A model generated the notes under the pieces. That model was not told the origin of the DNA. It ran no database searches and was given only the letters and a program-made list of their open reading frames with translations. Of a stretch of 64,000 nt of DNA, positions 12,148-23,000 are shown piece after piece. Source of the stretch: Heliopora coerulea (lineage: Eukaryota; Cnidaria; Anthozoa; Scleralcyonacea; Helioporidae). The number at the start of each line of letters is the position of its first letter. Position 1 is the stretch's first letter. The stretch lies in NCBI GenBank assembly GCA_030142905.1, contig JASJOG010000513.1, positions 62,001-126,000 on the forward strand. Direction: 5' to 3'. The position numbers and the translations under genes were made by a program.

Positions 12148-13404
12148 TACGAAGAAATGTGCAGTATATACAGTAAGATAAGATTTACAATAAGATTTAA
12201 ACATTTCATATTATTGTTTACAAGTATCGCATTTACTATTTACAAATAACACACAAGCCGACAAGCGTCTTATAAGTTCTCGGCCAGGAACACAAGCTTA
12301 TCGACTCTCAGGCATCAGCTGTGCTCGTGCCGGAGTACTAACTTGTCATGCTTTACTAAAAAGTCTCTCCGACGGCGAACTGTTTGCTTGGATGGAAAGA
12401 TATCTTCTTGCTAATTGGCACAGCAACGGTAGTCGTTTCGCGTTTAGCTTCCGCCATTGAAGAGGATCGTCATCTCCGTCAATAACTGGAAATGCAGAGA
12501 TGTAGCTTTCGATTACTTTGGAGAGAAGATCACGCGGGGAGACAGCTGGCTACGTCCTTTCTGACTTCTTGAGGCTTGTTAACGCTCCAAGACTGAGTTT
12601 GGCTTTCTTCGGCACAGGCATAGGCAGGATATCTTCTTCAACAGGCAATTCTAGAAAAACAGCATTTTTCAAGAGCTCTTTCTTAACTTCATCAAGTTGT
12701 GATTGTTCAGTGTCCACCGACGCTCCTAAAAATTCAGTCTTATATCCTGGATCCAAAAAGGATGCAACATTCATCAAAAGCTCCATGGAAGGATCGACAT
12801 AACGAGATTTTGACCTTCTCAGGACCTCCTTGATTGTTAAATCATCATCCTGACGGGCCAACTCTGTCTTTGACAGGCGGCGAAGGATTGGTTTCAGCGC
12901 GCTGATTTTGACGTACTTGCTCGCTGACATGATATCGGTAAATTCCTTGAGTGAACCAAGTGCTTTATCATTGAACTCCAAAACCTCCAAGTCTTCCCAC
13001 TTTGGCGCCAACTACGACGTGTCCTTGTCGTTGCCAACAACCTCCCTTATGGCCTTCTTGTTGCCCAGTACTCGGCTTATCTTGTGCTTCGTTGAACCCC
13101 AGCGAACTGAGCACATCTAAAAACAGTGACACAACAGAGAGAATTAATCTATGGATTATGGAATTGTGTTAACTTAAAAAAATACATATTTAATTTTAAA
13201 GTAAAATAAAAACATATATAACACTGCAACAGTGTAATCACATCGTTTGAAATATCTGTCGTTGGTATATAAGCCATATTCTGTTTACTCACCGACATCA
13301 AATTCTTAAACTTTTGTTCCGGTTGCTCAGGAACTTGAGCGGTGGCAAGATCTCTTCTTCTCTTCCAGCTTGTTCCGAAAGCTGCCACAGTCTTCTTGCA
13401 AATA

Positions 13405-14425
13405 CAGTCGCCGCCGCTTATAAGCAAGTCGCTTATATGCAAAAACCGTTTATATGCAAAGATTTTGGAAATCCAAAACCAAACCTTAAGAAAATTCCTT
13501 TTTTTAATCCGCTTATATGTAAATCGCTTATATGCAAAAGTCGGTTGTATGCAAAAGAAAAATTGAAAATTTCGCGCTAAAATCGCTTATATGCAAAGAA
13601 AAATTTTCAATGCATTGCTGCAAATCCTTCTTTCCTTTCAAAAGTATTTCAATGTTTCAATGATTGGAAACAGTAGAAAACCAAGATGCTTGCGCGGTTG
13701 CAAAACTTTACCGTGTACGAAGATGCGAGCAAATTTTCTAAGACGTTCGATTTGCTGGATGCTATGAATACGATTGTCGCCTGCTGGTCTGAGATAACCA
13801 CAAAAACAATCGCAAACTGTTTCCGCCATGCAGGTATTGTGTCCAAATATGATGGCGATGAAGATTCGTGGGCGGAAGATGATGATATTCCGTTGGCTCA
13901 ACTGTTGGGGGCTCCACGTGGTATGGACCAGCAAACTTTCGATGAAATTATATCTGCAGACAACTTTCTCGAAACAGCGCCACCAATTGATGAGAACTCA
14001 ATAATCAACGAGTAACAAAGCATCCAGGAGAGTGACGACGAACCTGAACCAAAGCCCGTAATAACTCATGATCAATTTATTTCTAATTTAGCCGACATGA
14101 AGGACTATCTTTGTTTGCACGGCTTCAAAGACTGGAAATCATTCAACTCTCTTTCAAATATTTATACCGACGTGTGTTCAAATGTTGCAAAAAAGCAAAC
14201 GTTAATTGTTATTTCCAAACCTAAGAACAGCTATCTTGTATATTTTAGTTTATTAATAAATACAATTTTTTTCTGGTTTTGGTATTTAATCTTTGGTCAT
14301 TTTTCTATTATGCTAATGATTTTGCTGGATGCGCGTCCTGAGAACGAATCCGTTTATATGCAAAATCCGCTTATATGCAAAAATTGAGTTGGCAAAAAAG
14401 ATTTGCATATAAGCGTCGGCGACTG
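13405..14425 (+). mobile_element. Tigger/pogo element with TA duplication
   Basis: The ends CAGTCGCCGCCGCTTATA (13405) and its imperfect complement ending GGCGACTG (14425) are flanked by TA (13403-13404, 14426-14427), as for pogo-type elements. It has repeated subterminal words CGCTTATATGCAAA: several copies in the left 200 bases and about three at the right. It is 1,021 bp and internally deleted, keeping only the 3' end of the transposase gene. It is inserted in the ZBED-hAT reading frame. Confidence 0.9.
13686..14180 (+). pseudogene. Tigger transposase C-terminal fragment
   Basis: The ORF reads YEDASKFSKTFDLLDAMNTI, then CWSEITTKTIANCFRHAGI, the helical stretch after the DDE catalytic domain of TIGD-like (CENP-B-related) transposases, followed by an acidic tail. 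A stop at about 14013 interrupts further in-frame sequence rich in acidic residues. The CENP-B-type DNA-binding domain and most of the catalytic domain are missing. It is the only coding remnant of the enclosing 1-kb Tigger. Confidence 0.82.
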
Positions 14426-15455
14426 TATCTAATGCACGATTAATCCTCGATTTGTTTTTATAACGGGTTCGTGATTGCGAGGTGGAGGTTATGACCAAAA
14501 CACGGCACGTTTGTCCATCCGATGTCTCTACAAGCTTTCTTGATGTTCGCTCCATTATCAGTTGTTATGGCGATTTGTTTTTCAGCGTTCAGCTTCCAAT
14601 GCACAGCATGTCGTTCATTGTCTCGCCCAGTTGTTCAGCGGTATGGTCTTCAGGCACAAATTTTGTTCCAAGGTTTCTCCATCGTAGATTCCAGTCAGAC
14701 TGTCCAATGCAACGTGTACCCCATATAGGGCGTCAGGCCATGGGAAGACCACATATCAGCTGTCGGGGCAAAGAAATCTACGCTGTCAAGATCTTGCACA
14801 ACTGCTTCTTTTGTCGCGTCGTACAGTTTTACAACTTTGTTTTTTGAAAACGTTGTCTTGTCTGGTTTCTTGTAACGCGGTTTTAGCACATTTAACAGTT
14901 TTTGAAATCCTGGCCGGCTAACTGCGTTAAAGGGAACGGTGTCTTTGCAGAGGAAGTAGGTCATGGCGTTTGTAATGTCTTCGTGGCGCTTGTTTCCAGG
15001 TGTCAATGGTGTGTTACTGGCGAACAGGTTCCTTACTGTAGGCTGCGTTTCGGATGAAACTGCGCTGCTATCGTTGGTCGGGCGACTCGCTCCTGCCTTT
15101 CGTCCTGGTGGAGTCATCGTGGCGTATTGGGTGGGATGGATCCTTCGAAGATGCTGCATCAAGTTTGATGTATTGCCTCCCTTGTTCTTCACGGGCCGCA
15201 TGCAAATTTTACAAAATGCCGAATCCTCCGCTTTTTCAGGTTTCTTGAAGAAATTCCAAACAGCACACTGACGCATTTTGGCAGAGGAAGGTAACAATCA
15301 GTTTCGGTCAGTCTAAGAAAGTATTCCAACGACAAACATGTATGTTGTGAACGGTTACTTGTAGATCAAAGGCAAAGCAGAAAGTGCACCAGTTGGAATA
15401 TATATGAGATATAAACATTGAAACTTAATTATTCATGTTACGCTCTAACTGTTCA

Positions 15456-16953
15456 TGTTACGCAAATTGAAAACCAATAAATCAACCGGCTTAGATGGCA
15501 TCAGTGCCCGACTTATTAAAGACTCGGCCGATGTTATCTCGAAGAGCCTTACGAGAATTTTCAACCTTTCTCTGACCACTTCTACATTTCCTTCGATTTG
15601 GAGATTTGTGAAAGTTAAACCTATCTTTAAATCTGGAAATCGTAGCGACGCGAATAACTACCGTCCAATCACAATCCTACCTGTTGTTAGCAAACTACTG
15701 GAGAAAGCTGTACATTGTCAACTAAATAAATTCCTTACGGAACAGAATCTCTTAACTTCAAAACAATTTGGATTTAGACCTAAGCTTTCCACAGGTACGG
15801 CCCTGGCTCAATTTACAGATACAGTGTTGGATAACATGGATAAAGGAAACCTAACGGGAGCAGTTTTCCTGGATATTTCAAAGGCCTTTGACACTGCAAG
15901 TCATGACATACTTATTCGTAAATTAGTGGGAATGAGTGTATCTAACTCGTCTGTTAATTGGTTTAAGTCCTATCTCTCGAACCGTATGCAAGCCACCGTT
16001 GTGAACGAAAGTCAATCAAATTTTGAGCCATTACAAGTTGGAGGGCCCCAAGGCAGTATTTTGGGGCCTCTACTTTTTCTTGTTTATATAAATGATATAA
16101 CGAAGGTCTGTGAAAAGTGCAATGTTAAACTCTACGCCGATGATACCGCTCTATATTGTTCTGCTAAATCAGCTCAACAACTTCAAGACAATCTAAATTT
16201 AGACCTTTTCTATCTGTCGAAATGGTTCACCAGGAATCGATTAACACTCAACCCATCTAAATGTAAATTCATCATCTATGGTAGTCCTGCAAAGTTGGCT
16301 AAGCTAAATGATGTTGAACTCTGTATTAACAACTATACCCTGGATCGTGTAACATCTTACAAGTATCTTGGCGTTGTTTTGAGTCAATCACTAACATGGG
16401 CTGATCATATTGAAACGCTATCAAATAAAATTGCCCAGCGTATTGGCCTCATCAGGAGAATTAAACATTTATTACCTGTTCACGCTCGAATAACCCTAGC
16501 AAATTGCTTGGTAATTCCACTCTTCGACTACGCTGATTTTGTTTGGGGCGACAAAAACAATATAGTTTTAATGAACCAAATCCAAATAATACATAACTGT
16601 CTGGCTAAATCATTTTGGACTTACAGCCGAGATCCTCTGCTACCGAAGCTTTGCGATCCCTGAATTGGTATCCTTTGGTTGTCCGCAGAAAATTCCATCG
16701 ATGTATTATGATGCACAAGTGCTTGAATGGGGGATTAGATTTTGACTTTAATTTTAAATATATCTCCGATGTACATAGCTATAATACAGGTAATAAACAG
16801 AACTTATATCTTCACAAAGCGAACAGAAATTACGGTAAACTTACTTTTACCTATCAGGGAGCTACGGATTGGAACATGCTCCCTCCAGAGATGCATAGTA
16901 TTACTGATTTTAGAATTTTTAAACTGAAATTAAGAAAACTCTTATTCGTCTGA
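15456..16953 (+). pseudogene. LINE reverse transcriptase, nearly complete RT domain
   Basis: The RT blocks run in order: KTNKSTGLDGISARLIK, YRPITILPVVSKLLEK, FGFRPKLSTGTALAQF, FLDISKAFDTASHD (first catalytic Asp), GGPQGSILGPLLFLVYINDI and VKLYADDTALY (YADD catalytic pair), then TLNPSKCKFI and YLGVVLSQSLTW. A thumb and C-terminal segment follow (ARITLANCLVIPLFDYADFV; later GATDWNMLPPEM). The reading frame shifts at about 16610-16630, separating the last ~110 residues. The upstream apurinic endonuclease is missing through 5' truncation. The protein copies LINE RNA at the target site. Clade: CR1/L2 or Jockey group, judged from the C-terminal region. Confidence 0.9.
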
Positions 16954-17145
16954 CTTACATTTTAATACTGATTGTTTAAATTTTAGTGTTAATTTTAAAA
17001 TTTAATATTGCATGCTGCATGTTCTTTTTGACGTAGTATATTCTCTGTATTTTAATCTAACTAGTTGTACATATTTTGTATTTTAATTCAGGGCCTCGCT
17101 GAAAATCACTATTCTGTGAGTCGGGCACCCTGACAAAATATTGTC

Positions 17146-17146
<1 letters not shown>

Positions 17147-17186
<40 letters not shown>
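17147..17186 (+). repeat. (AAT)n microsatellite tail
   Basis: An uninterrupted trinucleotide run of about 13 units marks the 3' end of the non-LTR element. Its length argues that the insertion is not ancient. Confidence 0.97.
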
Positions 17187-17187
<1 letters not shown>

Positions 17188-17932
17188 TTTTCGCAGAGGT
17201 CCGCCATCGTTTAAGCCAATCAAAATCCATCCTCATTTGATCAGCTTAGCCGTTCAAGCTAGTGCGAATCGAAGCCCTTCCGTTCTCACATCGCTGATCA
17301 TACCTGGCGATAAACACACAGTATTTCAAAGGTGTTATCGAATTTCAGACAAAATTTCTTCAGTTTTTACGTTTGTAAACACAAACACTTGATTCTTTTT
17401 AACGAACCCGTGTAAGTATGGTATAAACTCTCTTTTAGTTTGTTCACGAAAGCATCATTTGAACCCGATTTTACTGAAATACCAATTTTTGTCCGTTTTT
17501 TTTTTTTCGGTTTTTTGGTTTTTCCGGCTTTTCACCTAAAGCAACATCGGTTTTATCGGTTTTCAAAAAACATCGATTTTTTCCGGTTTATTGATTAACC
17601 GCCTCACACTATTTATGGCGTTGAACAAGGTCGTCCGGTGTAGACATTTGTCTCGGCAACAATGAACGATGGCGTTTACGTGAAGATGTTTCTGACATGG
17701 TATGTAAACTAAACTTTGGAGGAAAAATGAACACGAAAAAATGTAAATAAATTACCTGTACTTGACTGAGTGTGTACTGTACACGTGACTATGAGTGAGC
17801 GCATAGCCGACGAGACAAAGTAGCGTGACATACTTATAGTGGACCGGGGTATCATGGGATCGACTTTTTTCAGTCTCCCCAGGTAGCTAAAGCGTTTAAG
17901 AGTGAGATAAGGCACGGAAAGGCAAGCCTTCA

Positions 17933-17988
17933 CTCTGAAAACCTTTTAATTATTTGTTAACTCTGAAAACCTTTTAATTATTTGTTTC
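17933..17988. repeat. Short tandem duplication in left arm
   Basis: The segment CTCTGAAAACCTTTTAATTA plus TTTGTT occurs twice head-to-tail. The right arm has only one related copy, next to its private insertion near 28085. Confidence 0.85.
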
Positions 17989-18372
17989 ACATGTCAAAGT
18001 TCCTGTGTGAAAATTGGCCAAGAATTCTCTTTGGTGTACGCGAAGTTTTAAGCTTTTGCGTAAGATCTTAAGCTGTCCGCCACGAAACTAGGAGCAGGCC
18101 GCACACGTGCCACTGAAGTCCAAAACGAATTTTGAGCCATTCAGGATTGTCAAATGATTTGAAGGACTATAGTCTGAACGTACAAATATAAAATATTAAG
18201 TACCTGCAAGAGTCGATGTTGGCTGTCAATATGGACTGAAAGAAACAAAATGCCAAGTAATTGAAACTTTGAATTAGTGTAGTTAATATACATGTGCGTT
18301 GTTCTTGTAACATTAAACATTAATTACTCAACTGTTTAAGGTGAATTAGACACATTCAAGGCTCGTAGTTAA

Positions 18373-18717
18373 TTGGACGCGCCACGCCAAGCCACAATCG
18401 CAAGGTGTGGGAATGAGCACTACATGATTTTAAGGAGTAAAATGTTTTCAAACGGCAAGTTAAAACCTGTTTGGCGTTACTTTAGTCCTAAACTAACTTA
18501 TAAAAAACACAGTTCATGCTTTTTGTGCTCATTGGGTTTATGGATGCACCTGAGAAATTCGGGGACACGCAAAAAGCCATGCAGTAGATGCTCTCAGCTA
18601 TCACCTCAGGCGCGACTCTTACGCTTTCTTCTAACCGTCATAACTAACCCCAAATGTCCAAAGCTAGAGATAGTTTCCATTTTAGTGAACATAGTAAGGT
18701 TACCTTTCACCACTTGA
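18373..18717 (+). other. Unidentified ORF shared by both inverted arms
   Basis: A 114-codon ORF whose translation largely matches the one on the opposite strand at 27368-27679, including MILRSKMFSNGKLKPVWRYF and SQLSPQARLLRFLLTVIT. An internal stretch differs by an indel between the copies. I recognise no domain. Since most of each arm is equally conserved outside the ORF, the shared reading frame is not strong evidence of coding. Confidence 0.25.
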
Positions 18718-19299
18718 GTTGGTTATGTCAAACAATGAAGGTTCTATATTCAAAAACAATACATTGGTAAATTGGCAAACTTATTAAGGTAAAAACACAA
18801 TTACCGGCGAAGCACTAGTAAAGTATACTCCAACTGATATTAAAATTAGTACAAATACATGTCTGATGTTCACAACAAAAACCTAGAATTAAAAAAACTG
18901 CAATGTTTTCACAATGTCAAAATGCTCCTGAAGTACATTGTCACTCATAAGTTTATTGTAAGTTTGAAAGCATTTAGCGAACTTGCAGTTTTTAATATCC
19001 CATTACCAGAATTTCACAGACAAATACAACTTGAATGAAATATTCTCAGTCCTAAATTATTCCTGCATTTTGGAGTAAACTAGACTGTACATGTAGGTCA
19101 ACATCAGCGACTAAATCAGTGAGATTAACCAACTTCATTTCGGTAACATTTTCTAACTTAAAATCCTAACCTGAAGTATTTTCATCATTTCGAGGCTGAT
19201 TGTGATCTAACGTCCATGTCTTTTTTCGAGATTTCATCAGGAATGTCTCTGAAAAGAGGATACTCTAAGTTTAGCAAACAAAAATTTATTGGTATATGA

Positions 19300-19440
19300 T
19301 CGATGAACGTTCATCAAGCCCTAACCTCAGAAGTCCCAGACGGAGATCGAACCGCAACCTTACGATCACCGGTGAGACACTCTAACCATTGAGCTACCAA
19401 GATTCACAAGGCAAGCTAAGGTGCAAATTCGACATACGTG
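19300..19440 (-). repeat. tRNA-derived SINE, left-arm copy
   Basis: On the minus strand: A-box region TGGTAGCTCAATGGTTAGAG (19381-19400) and B box GGTTCGATCTCC (19342-19353), followed by a conserved tail TTCTGAGGTTAGGGCTTGA. The same unit occurs at 26690-26820, 35296-35480 and 35525-35720, so it is a repeat family and not a tRNA gene. Confidence 0.85.
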
Positions 19441-19665
19441 CTGCCAAAACGGAAGCCACGAAATGTCAATAATGATATGAATTGGTGATGTAACGATATA
19501 TCGAACTATCGATAACTATCACAATAATTTTGTGAACTAACTACAGTTTCGATAGCTTCTGTAAATTTTTCTTCGACATAAAATAAAATTAAATTTGTCT
19601 TAATCACTGATTCGTTTACAGTCTGTATCTTAGCCTAAGATTTACCATATAACTCTAAATTTAGT

Positions 19666-19821
19666 GGCAATGGATGAACCAGGCGGAAGCGTGGTCTTGT
19701 TAGAAATATCAAAGCCCAGCATTAAAAATATTAAATTAAAAATACTATTCAATAACTCATGTCTATATTATTATGGGTTTATTCAAAATTATATGCTGGG
19801 CTTTGATATTCCTAACAAGAC
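19666..19821. mobile_element. Small hairpin MITE flanked by 15-bp direct repeats
   Basis: The insert is bounded by AACTCTAAATTTAGT on both sides (19651-19665 and 19822-19836). The other inverted arm shows the empty site near 26445. Inside is a 28-base inverted repeat with one mismatch (19694-19721 against 19794-19821), GTCTTGTTAGAAATATCAAA being its start. It lacks coding capacity. Confidence 0.85.
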
Positions 19822-20099
19822 AACTCTAAATTTAGTTGTCAATTGTGCATTTCTTATATATCCCTCCATAGACAATTTTCAGACTTTACAACAGATATTT
19901 CGAGTCTACATCTCAATTCAAAGTCTTTTGTTTTAATTTATAGAAACTTTGAGACTTGATTACCCCTGAAAACTATCGCAATAGTTGCTACACTATCACA
20001 ATACTATCCCAATAGCTTATCAACTCCAATACTATTGCAATAGATAAAATTTCCACGATAGTTATCTCATAGATTAACGCAACAAATCTTGAGTGTAGG

Positions 20100-20225
20100 A
20101 GTTTGAACAAATGTTAGATGATTGATGAACTTACGTCAAGCCCTAACCTCAGAAAAATCGATTTCAGGGCCCTGTTTTTCTGAGGCTAGGGCTTGAGAGC
20201 GTACATCGATCTTCTAAGATACCTC
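20100..20225. repeat. Hairpin of two SINE-tail sequences
   Basis: CAAGCCCTAACCTCAGAAAAA is followed about 20 bases later by its near-exact complement. The same structure is present in the right arm near 26080-26150, so it pre-dates the duplication. Confidence 0.75.
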
Positions 20226-20384
20226 CCAGCTCCCACATTTACAGCATTTCTTCCAAAAATTTATTGTGTCCTCCATCGTTTCGGGAGAATTCGTTGACCA
20301 GGTCTGCCTGATCTTTGACCACTCGGTGTCTGAACCACCATTGTTTTTGCAATGAGACAATCACTTCGTACCAGGGTTGCTATA

Positions 20385-22900
20385 TTGGCTTTTTCGAAAC
20401 CAAATTTCTCGAATTTGGCTTTTTTTTTCTTGATTGGCTTGGGAAAAAAGTTTTGGCATTTTGGCCTTTTTTTTGGCTTTTTAAATTATTTAAAGGAAGT
20501 TTCTAAAAATACTTGTGTACGAAGTTAAGTATTGTTACACGAGCTTGCATGAGAAAGAGGATCATCCAGTTTTATTTCTGGCAAATCAGGATGCATAATT
20601 TTTAACCAATCACGAAGTCGAGAATGCGACCAATGAAAACCCTTTGGTTATACTTGTCTTCGCAGAGGTCCGGCCAGTTGTCCGGCATATAAATTTGAGC
20701 ATTCGAGTTACCTATCTTTGTCGTTGCCTTGGGTTGTGACTCAAAAACTGCAAGTTGCGCCTTGGAAAACCAAACATGCGTTAGGTGAAATGAGTTCAAA
20801 ATCAAAAGGATCATACGATAGCGGAAGAAGATGCAATAAGGCGTGGGAAAATAAACATTCTTGGGTTACAAAGCATCAGACAGCACGGAAAGCGCGTTTT
20901 GTAAACTTTGCAATGTGTCCATTCAGCCAAGAGCATCCAATTTATGCATCCATGAAAAAAGTGCGAAACACCTTCAGCGAGTTAAACTATCCGCTAGCAC
21001 GAAGCCTCTTCAAGTTGCCCATGTCCCAAGAGTACATGACGAAGTAAAGATCGCTGAAATTCAACCGCGCGTTACCATGGCTTGCCACTCCGTAGTTCTG
21101 ACAATCGATCACCTTGGCGAGAACATTTCTAGAAATGCAGCTGGAAGCAAACTTGAACACATTAAACTGCACAGATTTAAGTGGACTCAAATTTTAACCA
21201 AAGTTGTCGCTCCAGCCCCGAAAGAAGAATTGATAACCGATGTCAAAGGAAAGAAATTTGCCTTAATTGTAGATGAGTCAACAGATGTTGCAACCACGAA
21301 CCATCTTTGCGTCATCGTACAATATTACAGTAACTCCCAAAAGAAGATTGTTACAGCATTTGTTAACTTAATTTCTGTGACGCGAGCGTGTGCAGATGAT
21401 CTGTTCGATGCCATTAAAGATTGTCTTGTGAGAATTCAGCTCAGAATAGAGGACTGCGTCGGCTTTGGTAGTGATGGTGCCTCAGTTATGGTGGGTGAAC
21501 ACGATTCCGTTTGGTCAAGAATAGTTGTTGTTGGTCCAAACTGTATCAAGATCAAATGCATCTGCCACTCTTTAGCACTATGTGTGAAGCATGCCTTCGA
21601 GAAACTCCCCTCAAGCCTTGGATTTCTTCTGGCCGAGATTCCCAAATGGTTCTCTAAAAGTAAGGTACAAAGAGAAGATTTCAAGATGCTCTACAATGTC
21701 ATGAATCCAGATGATGACCAGAAAGCACCTTTCGCGAAATATTCTACCGCAAGATGGCTGGTGAGAGGGAATGTTATATTCCGCATCTTGATGAATTGGG
21801 AAGAACTAAAGATCTACTTCGCTACAGCAGAGCCAGCGAGTACCCAAGCTGCACGGTACAAGGCACGTCTTATCCAGGAGATGCTTAACGATCCAATCAA
21901 CTACCTGTATCTCCACTTTTTGTCACCTCTAATCACAGAGTTTGATCGGGTGAACGCTTTATTCCAAGCCACGGACGCTGACCCTGAAGAAATGCACAAA
22001 GAGCTCGCGGCACATAGCAAGAGTCTGCATGGCAGAGTTTTCAATGGACAGGGCAATCCACTCCCAATAGAAGAAGTCCACTTTGGTGGAAAGTTTGAAT
22101 TCGAAGCAAAAAACTACATTTCTGCTCAGTCAAACAAACCAGATGCTGAGGCTAAAGTTCGTGAAATGAAGAAGCGGCACCTGACGTTCCTCGTCCAACT
22201 TGTGGAACAAGTCGACAAACGTTTGCGTGCAAACACGCAACCTTTTCAAGGGTCTGAGCACCTTGCATCCACGCATGGTACTAGATGCCACAGCTAGAGC
22301 TCCATTTAATGAACTGCCTCTTGCTCACCTGAGAAAAACTGAACACAACCTGACAGAGGAGCAATACAGAAAGATTTTGCATCGGGAGGGGAGAGAGAAG
22401 CCAATTTTCAATGGAACCATACCCGAAGACACTGCAAGACTTTGGTCTGGCATATTCCAGTTTCAAAATTCGCTTGATCAGAGGCCGTTCCAGGAATTAG
22501 CAACGTATGCACTAAATTGTCTAACCAGTCCTGTCAGCAACGCATTAGTTGAAAGAATATTTTCACTGGTTACATCGGTCAAATGTAAGGAGCGGAATCG
22601 GATGGGGTTAGAGCTACTGAACGCTCTAGTCAGAATTCGCAGTAAGTTGTATTTTAGCGAGAAATTTTGTGTAAATATAGTTGTAACCAAACGCATGCTT
22701 GAGCTATTTAATGCAAAGCAAATGTATGACTCCCCTAGCAAAGAGTTACACAGCCAAGACAAATAAATTAGAGAACTTTGTCGAAAGCCCAAAACTCGAG
22801 TGATGGACGGTGTTATTTTTTTCTTGTATTATATTGCATATAAGAATCCGTTTCCAGCCGATAATTTCAGAAAATAAAGTAGAAAACATACTCCGAAAAA
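20385..22900 (+). mobile_element. hAT element in the spacer, 3' end not found
   Basis: The left terminus is proposed at CAGGGTTGCTATATTGGC (20384-20401), a hAT-like start, followed by runs of TTTGGCTTTTTT. It encodes the transposase at 20790-22766. No matching right end (AGCCAATATAGCAACCCTG) is visible, so the 3' part is truncated or replaced; another repeat begins near 22905. Confidence 0.55.
20790..22766 (+). pseudogene. hAT transposase (zinc-finger/DUF4371-like), frameshifted
   Basis: The start is taken at the ATG at 20790, because its frame gives RCNKAWENKHSWVTKH and joins, after a one-base shift near 20870, to the zinc-finger part SAFCKLCNVSIQPRASNL. Next is the RNase-H-like core with ALIVDESTDVATTNHLCVIV (first Asp), VGFGSDGASVMVG (second Asp) and KCICHSLALCV. 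A second frameshift lies between about 22220 and 22275. The C-terminal frame carries the hAT dimerisation domain (SNALVERIFSLVTSVKCKER, then NRMGLELLNALVRI). The protein would be about 650 residues if intact, the normal hAT size. The two shifts make it inactive unless they are sequencing errors. Confidence 0.87.
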
Positions 22901-22904
22901 TAGT

Positions 22905-23000
22905 TCCATCTTGAACTCAAAATTTGAGAAAAAACAAGCGGACACAGTAATCAATAGTAATATTTCGAATTTATTACAAATTCATCATCAGACTAATTTA
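22905..23000 (+). repeat. Dispersed repeat terminus, copy 1
   Basis: The segment around GAACTCAAAATTTGAG and AATATTTCGAATTTATTACA, followed by AATTCATCATC, closely matches 32868-32960. It marks the end of an unidentified element, possibly Penelope-like. Confidence 0.6.

Larger units (their letters stand above)
12550..15297 (-). pseudogene. ZBED-type hAT transposase, interrupted by a Tigger
   Basis: Minus strand from the ATG at 15297. Near residues 10-55 is a BED zinc finger (AVWNFFKKPEKAEDSAFCKI with C-x2-C, then NLMQHLRRIHP with H-x4-H) that binds transposon ends. Next come the RNase-H-like core pieces, including TADMWSS (first Asp) and TTDNGANIKKAC (second Asp), an FGHNLHLA helix, and SWKRRRDLA. 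The C-terminal part (12550-13116) has the helical region and LDPGYKTEF. A canonical intron lies at 13117-13292 (GTGAGT...TTTTTAG). Damage: frame changes near 14695, a Tigger at 13405-14425, and an in-frame TAG just before MAPKWEDLE at about 13012. The hAT dimerisation end is weak or lost. The gene family is clear; the copy is inactive. Confidence 0.85.
15456..17186 (+). mobile_element. 5'-truncated non-LTR retrotransposon with (AAT)n tail
   Basis: The boundaries are set by comparison with the other inverted arm, which lacks the insert: homology stops at about 15455 and resumes at 17187. The insert ends in an (AAT)n run (17147-17186), the 3' tail of CR1/L2/Jockey-like LINEs. About 36 bases present in the other arm at the target are missing here, so insertion seems to have deleted target DNA. 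The endonuclease half is absent. Confidence 0.88.
11351..17613 (-). mobile_element. ZBED-type hAT element carrying three nested insertions
   Basis: Both outer ends carry GTGAGGCGGTT (11351-11361 forward; reverse complement at ~17603-17613), followed inward by repeated ACCG/CGGTTTT words. The transposase pieces lie between them on the minus strand. A copy of the right end occurs at about 29985-30840 in the opposite orientation. No clean 8-bp target duplication is visible (left flank TTATTACG, right flank ACTATTTA), probably because the flanks were rearranged; the 11152-11330 hairpin abuts the left end. Mariner, Tigger and non-LTR elements are inserted inside. The boundaries are good to about 5 bases; membership in hAT rests on the encoded protein. 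Confidence 0.7.
15283..20373 (+). repeat. Left arm of a large inverted duplication
   Basis: This block reappears in reverse orientation at 25908-30840. Anchor matches: GGCAGAGGAAGGTA near 15285 against 30838; ARCGNEHYMILRSKMFSNGK encoded at 18373-18717 against 27368-27679; YLGRLKKVDPMIPRSTIS at 17709-17933 against 29680-30039; a SINE at 19300 against 26700; and the inner edge GACAATCACTTC at 20361-20373. The left arm carries a private non-LTR insertion (15456-17186) and a private MITE (19666-19821). Substitutions and indels are scattered, so the duplication is not recent. Confidence 0.9.

Noticed and set aside
18373..18717. A conserved novel protein shared by both arms
   Set aside because: Conservation is no stronger in the ORF than around it, and the copies differ by an indel; the match comes from duplication.
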